This document shows, one piece after another, positions 36,754 through 46,165 of a stretch of DNA of 64,000 bases. The notes beneath the pieces are model-generated. The model was not told where the DNA came from. It saw nothing but the letters and a program-made list of their open reading frames with translations, and did not search any database. Within the stretch, counting starts at the first letter, position 1, and each line of letters starts with the position of its first letter. A program made the translations under genes and the position numbers. Source of the stretch: Methylophilaceae bacterium (lineage in GTDB: Bacteria > Pseudomonadota > Gammaproteobacteria > Burkholderiales > Methylophilaceae); NCBI GenBank assembly GCA_028342535.1, contig JAOLWQ010000001.1, positions 310,001 to 374,000 of the forward strand, given 5' to 3'.

Positions 36754-37768
36754 TCTGCTCTATTTCTTTGTTAGCCATAGAGAGGTTTGATTGCGATCTA
36801 ATTAAATCTTCGATCTCTTTTGAAATATCTGGATTATCTTTTAGGTATTCTCTTACTTTGTCTTTACCTTGACCAATTTTTTCACTTTTGTAGCTATACC
36901 ATGAACCAGATTTTTCTATAAGGTCAAGATTAACACCTTCATCAATAATTTCACCCTCTAAAGAAATACCTTCGCCATATAGCACATCAAATTCTGCTTT
37001 CTTAAAGGGCGGAGCTACTTTATTTTTAACAACCTTAACCCTTGTCTCTGCTCCAATTATTTCATCACCTTTCTTGATAGCTCCAATTCGTCGGATATCT
37101 AATCGTACAGAGGCATAAAATTTTAATGCATTACCACCTGTAGTAGTTTCTGGATTTCCAAACATCACACCAATTTTCATTCTCAACTGATTTATGAAGA
37201 TGACTAAAGTATTAGTTCTTTGTATTTGGCTTGTTAATTTTCTCAATGCTTGCGACATCAATCTAGCTTGTAAACCCATATGTGAGTCACCCATATCACC
37301 TTCAATTTCTGCTCTTGGCGTTAGCGCCGCGACAGAATCTATCACAATCATATCCACAGAGCCGCTTCTGACTAACATGTCAGTGATTTCAAGTGCTTGT
37401 TCACCAGTATCAGGTTGAGAGACTAAAAGATCTTCTATATTGACACCTAATTTGGCAGCATATTGTGTATCTAATGCATGTTCAGCGTCTATAAAAGCAG
37501 CTGTGCCACCAATCTTCTGCATTTGTGCGATAACCGATAATGTTAATGAAGTTTTACCTGACGATTCAGGCCCATAAACCTCAACTACACGGCCACGAGG
37601 AAGACCACCAATACCTAATGCAATATCAAGTCCTAATGATCCAGTTGAAACTGATTGAATACCTTCGACTACACTACTATCATCCATTCGCATTACCGAA
37701 CCCTTGCCATACTGTTTTTCGATTTGTGCTAAAGCTGCATCTAATGCTTTTTTCTTATTTTCATCCAT
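36713..37768 (-). CDS. recA: Recombinase RecA
   Basis: Strand exchange and SOS co-protease. The 351 residues include Walker A GPESSGKT at 66-73, the [20 protein letters not shown] segment, the L2 loop ([37 protein letters not shown]) and an acidic C-terminus. The upstream 56 bp contains no CTGT-N8-ACAG type LexA box that I can find, in contrast with many relatives. The Shine-Dalgarno segment is AGGCA. Confidence 0.98.
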   Translation of the reverse strand: MDENKKKALDAALAQIEKQYGKGSVMRMDDSSVVEGIQSVSTGSLGLDIALGIGGLPRGRVVEVYGPESSGKTSLTLSVIAQMQKIGGTAAFIDAEHALDTQYAAKLGVNIEDLLVSQPDTGEQALEITDMLVRSGSVDMIVIDSVAALTPRAEIEGDMGDSHMGLQARLMSQALRKLTSQIQRTNTLVIFINQLRMKIGVMFGNPETTTGGNALKFYASVRLDIRRIGAIKKGDEIIGAETRVKVVKNKVAPPFKKAEFDVLYGEGISLEGEIIDEGVNLDLIEKSGSWYSYKSEKIGQGKDKVREYLKDNPDISKEIEDLIRSQSNLSMANKEIEQNENEIKEDSKADE

Positions 37769-37824
37769 TTAATAGGTGCCTTTGATTGATTATTTTTTAA
37801 CAGTTAATTATTTCATATTTGCTG

Positions 37825-38313
37825 CTATAACGTAAGCGCCAATAATTGATTTAATGCAAATAGAAGAGCTTTTTCTCTAATATCTGCTCTATTTCCATCA
37901 AAAGATGCCTGATGCTCAAAAATAATATTCTGTTTCTTAGCAATTGCAAAGAAAATGGTACCAACTGGTTTAAGTTTGGACCCTCCAGAAGGCCCCGCAA
38001 TACCAGTAATACTAAATCCTAGATTTCCTTGGCTATTATTAATTCCTCCTAAAGCCATTTCGTTAGCAGTTTGTTGGCTAACGGCGCCATATTCCTCAAT
38101 GGTACTTTTTTTTACTCCTACACAATCTATTTTTGATTGGTTGCTGTATGTAATAAACCCTCTATCAAACCAGGTTGACGAGCCAGGAATATTTGTAAGT
38201 TGAGCAGCTAGTAAGCCACCAGTACAGGATTCAACAGTAGTAAGAATAATATGCTGTTTTAAAAATTTTTCACCTAGTACCCGAGTTAAACTTATGACAT
38301 CTTTAGATTGCAT
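37825..38313 (-). CDS. pncC: Nicotinamide-nucleotide amidase (CinA C-terminal domain family)
   Basis: A 162-residue protein of the PncC/CinA-C family, which deamidates nicotinamide mononucleotide so NAD can be recycled. Family motifs are TVESCTGGLLAAQLTNIPGSSTWFDRGFITYSN, with the catalytic serine, and GITGIAGPSGGS. Only the amidase domain is present, without the CinA molybdopterin-like domain, as in most proteobacteria. It overlaps the 3' end of pgpA by 11 bp and precedes recA, the widespread pncC-recA order. Confidence 0.92.
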   Translation of the reverse strand: MQSKDVISLTRVLGEKFLKQHIILTTVESCTGGLLAAQLTNIPGSSTWFDRGFITYSNQSKIDCVGVKKSTIEEYGAVSQQTANEMALGGINNSQGNLGFSITGIAGPSGGSKLKPVGTIFFAIAKKQNIIFEHQASFDGNRADIREKALLFALNQLLALTL

Positions 38314-38806
38314 AATGGATGAGTATAAAAATTATATAAGCGTATATTGCAGCTCCAACATCATCAATCATAATTCCAAAACCCCCTTTAAATTTTTTTT
38401 CTAGAAAATCAATGGGGAAGGGTTTCCATATATCAAAGATACGAAATAAAATGAACGCAAGAATATAGTCTATTTTAGTTATTGAAATTTCAGTTCCAGG
38501 CACATGAACAACCAAAACTAATAAAAGTAAAAATCCTACAATCTCGTCAATTACAATACAAGATGGATCTTTAATTGCTAAAGCTTGACTTGTTTTATCA
38601 GCAACATAAATGCCAATAAAAAACATAGTGATAATAAATAAATAAATTAAAGACTGCGAAAGAAATTGTAAGAATAAAAAAATTGGTATTGCTACTAATG
38701 TACCAAAAGTGCCAGGAGCCTTCGTTATTAATCCACTCCCGAAACCAAGAGCTAAAAAAGCCGAAAAATTTTTAAACAGTAATTTATTTGCTTTCAAAAT
38801 GATCAT
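38303..38806 (-). CDS. pgpA: Phosphatidylglycerophosphatase A
   Basis: Dephosphorylates phosphatidylglycerol phosphate in the inner membrane. Conserved segments are LGFGSGLITKAPGTFGTLVAIP, SCIVIDEIVGFLLLL and FRIFDIWKPFPIDFLEKKFKGGFGIMIDDVGAAIY, with four hydrophobic helices. I prefer the ATG at 38806 (MIILKANKLLFKN), which lies within the last codons of thiL; an upstream ATG at 38848 is also in frame but would bury more of thiL. It follows the usual thiL-pgpA-pncC order. Confidence 0.93.
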   Translation of the reverse strand: MIILKANKLLFKNFSAFLALGFGSGLITKAPGTFGTLVAIPIFLFLQFLSQSLIYLFIITMFFIGIYVADKTSQALAIKDPSCIVIDEIVGFLLLLVLVVHVPGTEISITKIDYILAFILFRIFDIWKPFPIDFLEKKFKGGFGIMIDDVGAAIYAYIIFILIHYAI

Positions 38807-39734
38807 AGCCTCTCTTTTTGATTTTATAGGACATATCTTTATGGTCAATAATGTTTAAACGTTTATCTTCCTTAATACTACCAATCCTAGTTAGTTTTAT
38901 GGATGGCATATTATTTAGTAGATTAATTTTATTCCGATTTTTTTTAGGCGCAGTAAAAAGTAATTGATAATCATCTCCTCCAGACAGTCCAATATCAATT
39001 AATTTATTTTTTTTTAACCAAGGATTCATAGGTATATCTTTTAAAGATATATCAGCCCCAACTTTAGAAGCCTCTAAAATATGATCAAGGTCTGCTATTA
39101 GCCCATCAGAAATATCAATTGCAGAATTACTAAGTTTAGCCATAATTTTTATTATGGACGAATGTAGCATGGGTTTTTCTAATGCTCTAATTGCTTTTTT
39201 TGATAAGCTTTTTGGCAATTGAATTTTTTTTTGAAGCTTTGCCAAGCCCAGTGCAGCAAGGCCTAATTCTCCAGTTATCCATATGTCATCTTCTTTTTTT
39301 GCGTTTGATCTTAGAAGAGTATTTTTTTTAAGAACTTCACCTAGTATACAAATACTAATTGATAATGGCCCTCTTGAAGTATCCCCACCAATTAACTCAA
39401 CCTTATATTTTTTTGCACAACTAAATAAACCATCAGAAAATTTTCCCATCCAATCAGCTTTTACTTTCGGCAGTGCAATTGCCAATAGAGCAAATTTTGG
39501 CACACCCCCCATTGCATATATATCTGAGATATTTACTGCAAGAGCTTTCCATCCTAAGTTAAATGGATCAGTATTTGGGAGAAAGTGAGTTTTTTCATTG
39601 AGCATATCAGTCGAGATAGCCCATAAATAATTATCATTTTTTTTTATTAAGGCAGCATCATCCCCAATACCTTTGTATGCTTTAGTTTTATATAAATTAA
39701 AATATTTACTAATTAATAAGAATTCAGGGGACAT
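38784..39734 (-). CDS. thiL: Thiamine-monophosphate kinase
   Basis: Makes thiamine diphosphate, the active cofactor, from thiamine monophosphate. The AIR-synthase-like fold shows GIGDDAALI near the start, MLNEKTHFLP, the WKALAVNISDIYAMGG and FALLAIALPK segments, LIGGDTSRGPLSIS, and SGGDDYQLLFTAP. The 316-residue size is normal. It lies 1 bp after mog and overlaps pgpA at its 3' end. Confidence 0.95.
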   Translation of the reverse strand: MSPEFLLISKYFNLYKTKAYKGIGDDAALIKKNDNYLWAISTDMLNEKTHFLPNTDPFNLGWKALAVNISDIYAMGGVPKFALLAIALPKVKADWMGKFSDGLFSCAKKYKVELIGGDTSRGPLSISICILGEVLKKNTLLRSNAKKEDDIWITGELGLAALGLAKLQKKIQLPKSLSKKAIRALEKPMLHSSIIKIMAKLSNSAIDISDGLIADLDHILEASKVGADISLKDIPMNPWLKKNKLIDIGLSGGDDYQLLFTAPKKNRNKINLLNNMPSIKLTRIGSIKEDKRLNIIDHKDMSYKIKKRGYDHFESK

Positions 39735-39735
39735 T

Positions 39736-40323
39736 TTATTTTTTTTTAGGCCGGAAAGATTTCAGTATAGATTCTTTAGTTTCAATATAAGGTCCACCAA
39801 TAAGGTCCAAACAATAGGGGATAGCGGCAAATATACCAGGTACTAATAAATTGCCTTTTCCATCTTTTAGTCCTCCCAATGTTTCTTCAATCGCTTTAGG
39901 CTGTCCTGGAAGATTTATTATGAGTGTAGTATTTCTTATAACGGCAACTTGCCTAGATAAGATTGCTGTAGGGACAAAGCTTAAGCTTATTTGTCTCATT
40001 TGCTCTCCAAAGCCTGGCATCTCTTTATCACCAACACTTAATGTAGCTTCTGGAGTTACATCTCTTTTAGCAGGCCCTGTCCCACCAGTTGTAAGAATAA
40101 GATCACAACTTTTTTTGTCTGATAAATTAATTAATGTATTTTTAATTACCTCAATTTCATCAGGGATGATTATTTCTTCTAAATCGAATGGTTTAACAAG
40201 TACCTTAGTTAGCCAATTTTTTAGATTGGGTAAGCCTTCATCCTTATACTTTCCCGATGATGCACGATCGCTTATAGAGATTAAGCCAATTTTAATGAAT
40301 TTTTCTTCCACAGATATGTCCAT
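39736..40323 (-). CDS. mog: Molybdopterin adenylyltransferase
   Basis: Activates molybdopterin by adenylation before metal insertion. The 195 residues include IGLISISDRASSGKYKDEGLP, the LILTTGGTGPAKRDVTPEAT signature and TLIINLPGQPKAIEETL near the end, as in MogA. Other molybdopterin genes are not in the window, so presence of a molybdoenzyme elsewhere in the genome is implied. It starts a reverse run with thiL. Confidence 0.92.
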   Translation of the reverse strand: MDISVEEKFIKIGLISISDRASSGKYKDEGLPNLKNWLTKVLVKPFDLEEIIIPDEIEVIKNTLINLSDKKSCDLILTTGGTGPAKRDVTPEATLSVGDKEMPGFGEQMRQISLSFVPTAILSRQVAVIRNTTLIINLPGQPKAIEETLGGLKDGKGNLLVPGIFAAIPYCLDLIGGPYIETKESILKSFRPKKK

Positions 40324-40367
40324 TTAATACATAATTAATTAATATTAACATTTCAAGAAGGTTTACT

Positions 40368-41117
40368 ATGCAAAAATCACACTTAACATATTTTATTTCT
40401 TTACTATTTCTATTTTTTATATCAAACGTTGCATTTAGTGTTGAAAATGCCTTTGAAAAGAATTACCAAATACAAAGTCCAAAAGGATTTCAATCTTTCT
40501 CTAAAAATCCTAATACAAAAATGATGAGGGGATGGTCACAAAAAACTGATAAATTTAAAATGCTTGAAGATGGATATGACCTAATGGGGCATTCAAATTT
40601 TACTGGCCCATATACCTCTCCAAATTTAGCACTTCAACATGCAAAATCTATAAAAGCTGATATGGTTTTACTGTATGACCGTCAAATTAATGATTCTAGT
40701 CGCGCAACAAGAATTAAAAAAGCTCGAGATAAAGCAAGAAAAGCTAATCGAGTTAAAGAGACAGGAAATTTGACAGAAATTGAAATAAATGACGATGATT
40801 TAGTTGATGAAAATATTAAGTATGAAATAAATGCTACATATTGGGTCAAACTACCAAAACCGACATTTGGCGCACACTTTATCAAGTTAAACTCTGGTAT
40901 AGAGAAAATTAATGGAGTTCAGATTATTGCAATTATAAAAGGATCACCTGCAGAAATTGCTGGTATTTTAAAAAACGATAGCATCACATCAATTGCTGGA
41001 GTTTCTGTCAAAAAGCCAGATGATTTAATTAGTGCAATCAGAAAGAATAAAGGTAAATTAATTGAAGTTGGTTATTTAAGAGGGGGTAAGCAATCTAAAG
41101 TTGATGTCAAACTTTAA
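40368..41117 (+). CDS. Exported PDZ-domain protein
   Basis: A 249-residue protein with a signal peptide (about 1-24, ending NVAFS). A middle segment (MMRGWSQKTDKFKMLEDGYDLMGHSNFTGPYTSPNLALQHAKSI) resembles no family I can name; lysine/arginine-rich residues follow (about 105-130). The C-terminal PDZ domain (about 170-249) carries GVQIIAIIKGSPAEIAGILKNDSITSIAGVSV. No protease triad is seen, so it likely binds rather than cleaves. It is convergent with darP, overlapping 11 bp. Confidence 0.65.
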   Translation: MQKSHLTYFISLLFLFFISNVAFSVENAFEKNYQIQSPKGFQSFSKNPNTKMMRGWSQKTDKFKMLEDGYDLMGHSNFTGPYTSPNLALQHAKSIKADMVLLYDRQINDSSRATRIKKARDKARKANRVKETGNLTEIEINDDDLVDENIKYEINATYWVKLPKPTFGAHFIKLNSGIEKINGVQIIAIIKGSPAEIAGILKNDSITSIAGVSVKKPDDLISAIRKNKGKLIEVGYLRGGKQSKVDVKL

Positions 41118-41607
41118 GTATAACAATATCCTTAATAAGCTTAAAAAGCTGCCTTAAATATTTAGGGGGCTTATTGCCTTCCTTTTCTTTTTGAGCATTT
41201 GAGATTGTTTGCCGAAGCGACTGCCTATCAATTTGAGGGTATTTTTCCACAAATTCAGTTATTGAATTATTGTTACTTAATAGTTTATCTCTCCAGCCTT
41301 CAATAATATGATTGCTTTGTATTTCCTTCTGTGAAGTCACTTTTAATTGCTTCATAATCAAAAAAGCATCAGTTAAGTCAATCTCTCTTAGTAACTTGCC
41401 TAAATATTGAACTTGTCTTTTTTTGGCAGAATTTGATTTTAAATTCTTAAGCTCTATAGTGGCTTCGAAAATATTTATAGGAAATTTAAAAGCTTCAATA
41501 TTGCTTATAGTTAATTCAGAAATTTTTCTTCCAAATTGTTGAATTTTTTTAGATTCTTTCTTTAATTCAGTTTTACTTATAACACTATCTTTATTCAAAT
41601 CGACCAT
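41107..41607 (-). CDS. darP: Ribosome-associated protein DarP (YjgA, DUF615)
   Basis: A 166-residue protein of the DUF615/DarP family, which associates with the 50S ribosomal subunit and aids its maturation. Signature segments are SKTELKKESKKIQQFGRKISELT, RRQVQYLGKLLRE-like KKRQVQYLGKLLREIDL, and the NSITEFVEKYPQIDRQSLRQTISNAQKEKEGNKPPKYLRQLF C-terminus. It is divergent from pmbA, the usual arrangement in proteobacteria. Confidence 0.92.
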   Translation of the reverse strand: MVDLNKDSVISKTELKKESKKIQQFGRKISELTISNIEAFKFPINIFEATIELKNLKSNSAKKRQVQYLGKLLREIDLTDAFLIMKQLKVTSQKEIQSNHIIEGWRDKLLSNNNSITEFVEKYPQIDRQSLRQTISNAQKEKEGNKPPKYLRQLFKLIKDIVILKV

Positions 41608-41669
41608 GACTTAATACCTAATTCTTTCTATGATTCTGTATGATATCAGTTTTAAGGAATGTATTTTTT

Positions 41670-43013
41670 ATGGACGTAAAACTTCTTAACTTCTCTGAAG
41701 ATGATTTGTATTTAATTTCAAACAAGGTTTTAGAGATAGCAAAAAAAAATGGGGCAACCGCTTCTGATGTGGAAATCAGTGTTAGCTCAGGAAAAACTAT
41801 TTCAACTCGTATGGGTTCTTTAGAGTCCATTGAGTTAAATAATGGTAAAAGTCTGAGTATCACTGTTTTTTTTAAGCAGCATCAAGGTATTTCATCTACT
41901 TCAGATTTTAGCAATGATGCTCTTGAATCTTGTGTTAAGGCAGCTTGTCAGATAGCAAAATATACTGCAGAAGATAAAGCATTTGGTTTGGCAGATCCTA
42001 TTCTTTATTCTAAAGATGTTAAAGATTTGAAAATATATAATCCATATTTTGACTCTCAAGAATTAATGATTCAAAAAGTCCTTGAATGTGAAGATTACGC
42101 TTTAAACTTCGATAGCCAAATAACTAATTCAGAAGGAGCACAATTAAGCACTTCTGAAAATTTATTTGTATATCAAAATTCAGCAGGGTTTAGTGGAGGG
42201 TATCCATCATCTAGATCATCTCTTAGTTGTTCTGTAGTCGCTAAAAGTAGTGCAGGGATGCAAAGAGATTATAGCTATAGCTCAGAGAGATCTTATACTG
42301 ATTTAAAGCTAAATAAGTTCATTGGTCAAGATGCTGCTCAAAGAGCTATTAATCGCTTGAATGTAAGGCCTATTAAAACTGGTAAGTACCCTATAATATT
42401 TGAAGCCCCAATTGCAACATCTATTATTTCATCATTAAGCTCTGCTATTTCCGGCGCAAACTTATACCGTGAAACATCTTTTTTAATAAATTCACTAAAT
42501 ACTAAAATAAGCCCAGATTTTTTATCAATCACTGAAAATCCATTTATAAAAAAAGGACATGCAAGTCGAAATTTTGATGGGGAAGGGGTACGAATAGCTG
42601 AAAGAAAAATCGTAGATAATGGCTTTCTTAAAAGCTATTTTTTATCTTCCTATAGCGCAAGAAAATTAGGAATGCAGAGTACTGGAAATTCTGGCGGCGC
42701 ACATAATCTTGTTGTAAACTCATCTGAACAAACTCTTGAAGAGTTAGTTCAAGGAATTGATAAAGGACTATTGATTACAGAACTTTTAGGCCATGGTTTA
42801 AATATGGTCACTGGAGATTATTCAAGAGGAGCTGCAGGTTTTTGGATTGAGTCAGGCAAAATTCAGCATGCTGTAGAAGAGATTACTATTGCTAGCAACC
42901 TTAAAGATATGTTATTGAATATTAAAGCTGTAGCAAATGATACTTATCAAAATAGTTCTAAATATACTGGATCGATTATGATTGAGCCTATGACGGTGGC
43001 AGCTAATTCTTAA
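41670..43013 (+). CDS. pmbA: Metalloprotease PmbA (TldE), microcin-processing family
   Basis: Partner of TldD. The U62/PmbA fold is marked by ISVSSGKTISTRMGSLESIE, the repeated GxSFLINSL-like core (ANLYRETSFLINSLNTKI) and the C-terminal ELLGHGLNMVTGDYSRGAAGFWIESG. PmbA lacks the metal-binding HEXXH of TldD, as here. I place the start at the second in-frame ATG (41670), preceded by AAGGA; the first at 41640 would add ten residues. The tldD gene is not in the window. Confidence 0.94.
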   Translation: MDVKLLNFSEDDLYLISNKVLEIAKKNGATASDVEISVSSGKTISTRMGSLESIELNNGKSLSITVFFKQHQGISSTSDFSNDALESCVKAACQIAKYTAEDKAFGLADPILYSKDVKDLKIYNPYFDSQELMIQKVLECEDYALNFDSQITNSEGAQLSTSENLFVYQNSAGFSGGYPSSRSSLSCSVVAKSSAGMQRDYSYSSERSYTDLKLNKFIGQDAAQRAINRLNVRPIKTGKYPIIFEAPIATSIISSLSSAISGANLYRETSFLINSLNTKISPDFLSITENPFIKKGHASRNFDGEGVRIAERKIVDNGFLKSYFLSSYSARKLGMQSTGNSGGAHNLVVNSSEQTLEELVQGIDKGLLITELLGHGLNMVTGDYSRGAAGFWIESGKIQHAVEEITIASNLKDMLLNIKAVANDTYQNSSKYTGSIMIEPMTVAANS

Positions 43014-43022
43014 GAAATTGAA

Positions 43023-43835
43023 TTACTCAGCTTGGGAAATTTTTTGTGTTTTACATTTCTCTGTAGTTAATTTATTAGTACAATTCTCTATAGTTGATTC
43101 TTCTGTATATGCCTCAAAATTATAATCAGAATCCGCAGAATCTGAATAGTCGATATCACCTGATGGCTCATCATTTACGAGTGCTTGGCGGTATTGAAGA
43201 TAGGCATCTCTTTGGAATGCATATGGATCTAAAGAGGCTTCGTCCATAATTGAAGTTGCATTTAGGAGTTCAGTACGAGCATCAATAAATTGTAAAATAC
43301 GTACTTGATTTCTTCCTCTTACATTATTTATGTAGCTAATAGGATCAAATGCGAGCGTATCTGTAGCCAATCCGACAGCATCCCTAGTAGTAGAAGGACC
43401 TATAAATGGGAGTACTAGGTATGCTCCTTGACCTACACCCCAGTAACCAAGAGTTTGACCAAAGTCTTCTTTTCTTCTCTCGCCACCATTTATTGAATGA
43501 ACATCGATAAAGCCTAGAAGTCCAACAGTACTATTCACAAGGACCCTTCCAGTATCATTGGCAGCATACTCAATCTTCCCTTGTAACAATTCGTTTATAA
43601 CCGTAACTACATCTCTAATATTATTAAAGAAATTATTAATTCCTTTTACAACAAATGTTGGAGCTATATTTTTATATCCAGTTGAAACTGGCTTTAAAAT
43701 TGCATCATCGGCAACATCATTAAACTTATAGACTGCTCTATTAAAACTTTCTAGCGGATCTTTGTTTGCCTGAGTTGCACATCCTGATACTTGAAAAATA
43801 AGCAGGAGAATAATAAATAATTTAGATATATGCAT
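43023..43835 (-). CDS. mlaA: MlaA lipoprotein (VacJ), lipid asymmetry maintenance
   Basis: Outer-membrane lipoprotein that removes phospholipids from the outer leaflet. It has a signal and lipobox VSGC (Cys19), PLESFNRAVYKFNDVADDAI, the FNNIRDVVTVINELLQGK amphipathic donut segment, and DFGQTLGYWGVGQGAYLVLPFIGPS. The C-terminal tail from about residue 225 is acidic and low complexity. Companion mlaBCDEF genes are not adjacent, so the transport chain must be elsewhere. Confidence 0.93.
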   Translation of the reverse strand: MHISKLFIILLLIFQVSGCATQANKDPLESFNRAVYKFNDVADDAILKPVSTGYKNIAPTFVVKGINNFFNNIRDVVTVINELLQGKIEYAANDTGRVLVNSTVGLLGFIDVHSINGGERRKEDFGQTLGYWGVGQGAYLVLPFIGPSTTRDAVGLATDTLAFDPISYINNVRGRNQVRILQFIDARTELLNATSIMDEASLDPYAFQRDAYLQYRQALVNDEPSGDIDYSDSADSDYNFEAYTEESTIENCTNKLTTEKCKTQKISQAE

Positions 43836-43906
43836 ATACTTAGATTATCCATTGTTGTTGTATTTAAGTCTATTTAATTTGTTTTTAAAGGCTGAAATTG
43901 AAGAAA

Positions 43907-43928
43907 AATGTTGTAAAAAAACAACATT
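43907..43928 (-). terminator. Terminator-like hairpin at the end of the photolyase operon
   Basis: On the reverse strand AATGTTGT, a TTTTTT loop and ACAACATT form a perfect eight-pair stem that overlaps the phrB stop codon and is followed by TTTCTTC. The stem is AT-rich, as expected in such a genome. It closes the long reverse run that begins around 51 kb. Confidence 0.5.
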
Positions 43929-45354
43929 ATACAGTATTCTTAAATAGAGCCATAATTTTAAGCTTTTGCTCTGCATGTGACACAATTGGAAAAGGGTAAT
44001 CCAAACCCATTTTAACTGGAAAATTATTTGGAGATTCGTTGAAAAAAACTGATGGCTGGTGTATTTGTTTTTTGTTTAGTAACTCTAATTCTGGAACATA
44101 TCTTTTAATAAATTTACCCTCCGGGTCAAATTTTTCTGATTGGAGAAGTGGATTAAAAATTCTAAAATAAGGTTGTGCATCACAGCCTGTAGATGCTGCC
44201 CATTGCCAACCTCCATTATTAGCAGAAAAGTCAAAATCAATTAAATGCTCTGCAAAATACTTTTCACCCCATCGCCAATCGATTAATAAATCTTTTACTA
44301 AAAAACAAGCAATGATCATTCTTAACCGATTGTGCATAAATCCAGTTGAATTTAATTGGCGCATGCCTGCATCAACTATTGGGAAACCTGTTTTTCCATT
44401 CACCCAGGCACTAAATTTTTTTTCATCATTTTCAAATTTAAGATTGTTATATTTCGATTTAAAAGTTTCACCATCTTGTATATGAGGGAAGTTTGAAAGT
44501 ATTTGGAAATAAAAATCTCTCCAAATCAACTCATTCAGCCAGATCGAAGAACCTTCTGAGTTATGTTCGAGTGCTATCTTTGCAAGGTGTCTTATAGAAA
44601 CTGTACCAAACCTATTGTGGACCGAGAGATATGAAACACCCTTTATTCCTGGGAAATTTCTACTGTAATTATAATTATTTATTCTTGTTTTAAAATCTTC
44701 AATTAATGCGAGCCCCCCTTGAGTACCTAAAGGAATTTTAATTGAAGAAATATTTGATTTTTCAAAGCCTATTTCCTTTAATGACTGAAGAGATTTATTT
44801 TTAAATTTAGCTAAATTAACCTTGTAAGATTCGCAATCAAATTGCGTGATGCCTTCGTTAAATATTTTCTTAAGATGAGTATTTTTGTATGGAGTAAAAA
44901 CAGTATAAGGACTATTGTTTTGAGTTAAGATTTCTCTTTCTTCGAATATCACTTGATCTTTATATTTGTATGTTTCAATATTTTTCTTTTGTAATTCATC
45001 AGAAATTCTATTATCTCTATCTATTGCATATTTTTCATAATCCTTATTTAAAAATAATGCATTACATTTGTATTTCTCGATTAAAGAGGGGATTAAAATG
45101 ACTGGATCACCAAGTTCTACAATAAGGTCTGAGCCTAGCTTGTTAAGATCTGCTTTTATTTCCTTAAGGGCGTGCCATATAAAATCAATTCTCCTGTCAT
45201 TTTTAATACTTAATTTGTCTAAGATTTTAATATCAAAAATAAAGCAACAATATACTGCATTTGAATTTTTTAGCGCATGGAAAAGGGCTTTATGATCATA
45301 AAGCCTAAGATCTCTTCTTAACCAAACAAGACTACTATTGATAGTGTTATTCAC
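43927..45354 (-). CDS. phrB: Deoxyribodipyrimidine photolyase (cryptochrome/photolyase family)
   Basis: Light-driven repair of pyrimidine dimers. The 475 residues start with the antenna domain (LVWLRRDLRLYDHKAL) and continue with the FAD domain, whose signature is WLNELIWRDFYFQIL, VNGKTGFPIVDAGMRQLNSTGFMHNRLRMIIACFLVKDLLIDWRWGEKYFAEHLIDFDFSANNGGWQWAAS-type text. The WRWGE and NNGGWQWAASTG segments mark it as a CPD photolyase. It overlaps rlmH by 8 bp. Confidence 0.93.
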   Translation of the reverse strand: MNNTINSSLVWLRRDLRLYDHKALFHALKNSNAVYCCFIFDIKILDKLSIKNDRRIDFIWHALKEIKADLNKLGSDLIVELGDPVILIPSLIEKYKCNALFLNKDYEKYAIDRDNRISDELQKKNIETYKYKDQVIFEEREILTQNNSPYTVFTPYKNTHLKKIFNEGITQFDCESYKVNLAKFKNKSLQSLKEIGFEKSNISSIKIPLGTQGGLALIEDFKTRINNYNYSRNFPGIKGVSYLSVHNRFGTVSIRHLAKIALEHNSEGSSIWLNELIWRDFYFQILSNFPHIQDGETFKSKYNNLKFENDEKKFSAWVNGKTGFPIVDAGMRQLNSTGFMHNRLRMIIACFLVKDLLIDWRWGEKYFAEHLIDFDFSANNGGWQWAASTGCDAQPYFRIFNPLLQSEKFDPEGKFIKRYVPELELLNKKQIHQPSVFFNESPNNFPVKMGLDYPFPIVSHAEQKLKIMALFKNTV

Positions 45355-45814
45355 GATGATATGGGTGATTATTTAATATTGTTGATGCTCTATAAATTTG
45401 TTCCACCAGTATGACTTTTACCAGATTATGAGGAAGTGTGAGCTCTGATAGGCTCCAAACCCAATTTGATTTTTCTATAATTTTTTTATCTAAGCCATCC
45501 GCACCGCCAATTATGAAAGTTACTTTGGGAAAGTTTTGCATCCAGTTAGATAATTTTTCTGATAGACCTATTGAGCTACAAGATGATCCATTTTCGTCAA
45601 GAGAGACAATAAAATCAGTTCCAACAAGTTTAAGAATTTTTTGAGCTTCTTGCAATTTTTTTTGTTCAACAGATTTAAATTTTTTTTCTGACTTTATCTC
45701 TAATAATTCAATTTTAAAATGATCAACAAATCTTGAAGTATATTTAAACAAGATATCTTGAATTGATTTCGGCGAACTGTTTCCTATAGAAATAATTTTA
45801 ATTTTCAAACTCAA
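45347..45814 (-). CDS. rlmH: 23S rRNA (pseudouridine1915-N3)-methyltransferase RlmH
   Basis: A SPOUT-family enzyme of 155 residues. Key segments are FIVSLDENGSSCSSIGLSEKL, FIIGGADGLDKKIIEKSNWVWSLSELTLPHNLVKVILVEQIYRASTILNNHPYHRE, with the glycine-rich SAM knot and the closing HPYHR. It lies directly after rsfS (10 bp), the standard neighbour. Confidence 0.95.
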   Translation of the reverse strand: MSLKIKIISIGNSSPKSIQDILFKYTSRFVDHFKIELLEIKSEKKFKSVEQKKLQEAQKILKLVGTDFIVSLDENGSSCSSIGLSEKLSNWMQNFPKVTFIIGGADGLDKKIIEKSNWVWSLSELTLPHNLVKVILVEQIYRASTILNNHPYHRE

Positions 45815-45824
45815 AAATCACTTT

Positions 45825-46154
45825 TTAATTATCAGATACCCAAAGTTCTTCTAAATTATAATGCGCTCTTGTTGTGGGAGTCATGATATGAATAATGATA
45901 TCACCTAAATCAACTAAAACCCATTCACTTCCTGAACTACCTTCTATACCAATTAAAGGGATATTAATATTTTGCATTTTATCTTTTACATTCTCAGCTA
46001 GAGCGTTGGCTTGTCTTGAGGAGGATGCACTTGCGATTATTATAAAATCTGCGATAGATTTTTGCTTCCTTATATCGATAGAAATGATATCAAATGCCTT
46101 AATATCCTCTAGGGCACCTAGTACATTTTTTTTTATATTGGTAATTGAGGTCAA
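45825..46154 (-). CDS. rsfS: Ribosomal silencing factor RsfS
   Basis: A 109-residue protein that binds ribosomal protein uL14 and blocks subunit joining when nutrients are short. Signature parts are LEDIKAFDIISIDIRKQKSIADFIIIASASSSRQANALAENV, GSSGSEWVLVDLGDIIIHIMTP and YNLEELW. It lies between panD and rlmH. The usual neighbour nadD is absent from this place. Confidence 0.95.
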   Translation of the reverse strand: MTSITNIKKNVLGALEDIKAFDIISIDIRKQKSIADFIIIASASSSRQANALAENVKDKMQNINIPLIGIEGSSGSEWVLVDLGDIIIHIMTPTTRAHYNLEELWVSDN

Positions 46155-46165
46155 GTGCTCTTAAC

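Noticed and set aside
37769..37824. LexA-type operator upstream of recA
   Set aside because: Only a single CTGT half-site with no ACAG partner at the right distance.
39851..40327. Forward-strand 158-residue ORF opposite mog
   Set aside because: Lies wholly within the recognised mog gene on the other strand; no family resemblance.
43907..43928. Possible integration or dif-like site at the AATGTTGT/ACAACATT repeat
   Set aside because: The repeat overlaps the phrB stop and is followed by a T-rich tract, so a terminator is the simpler reading.
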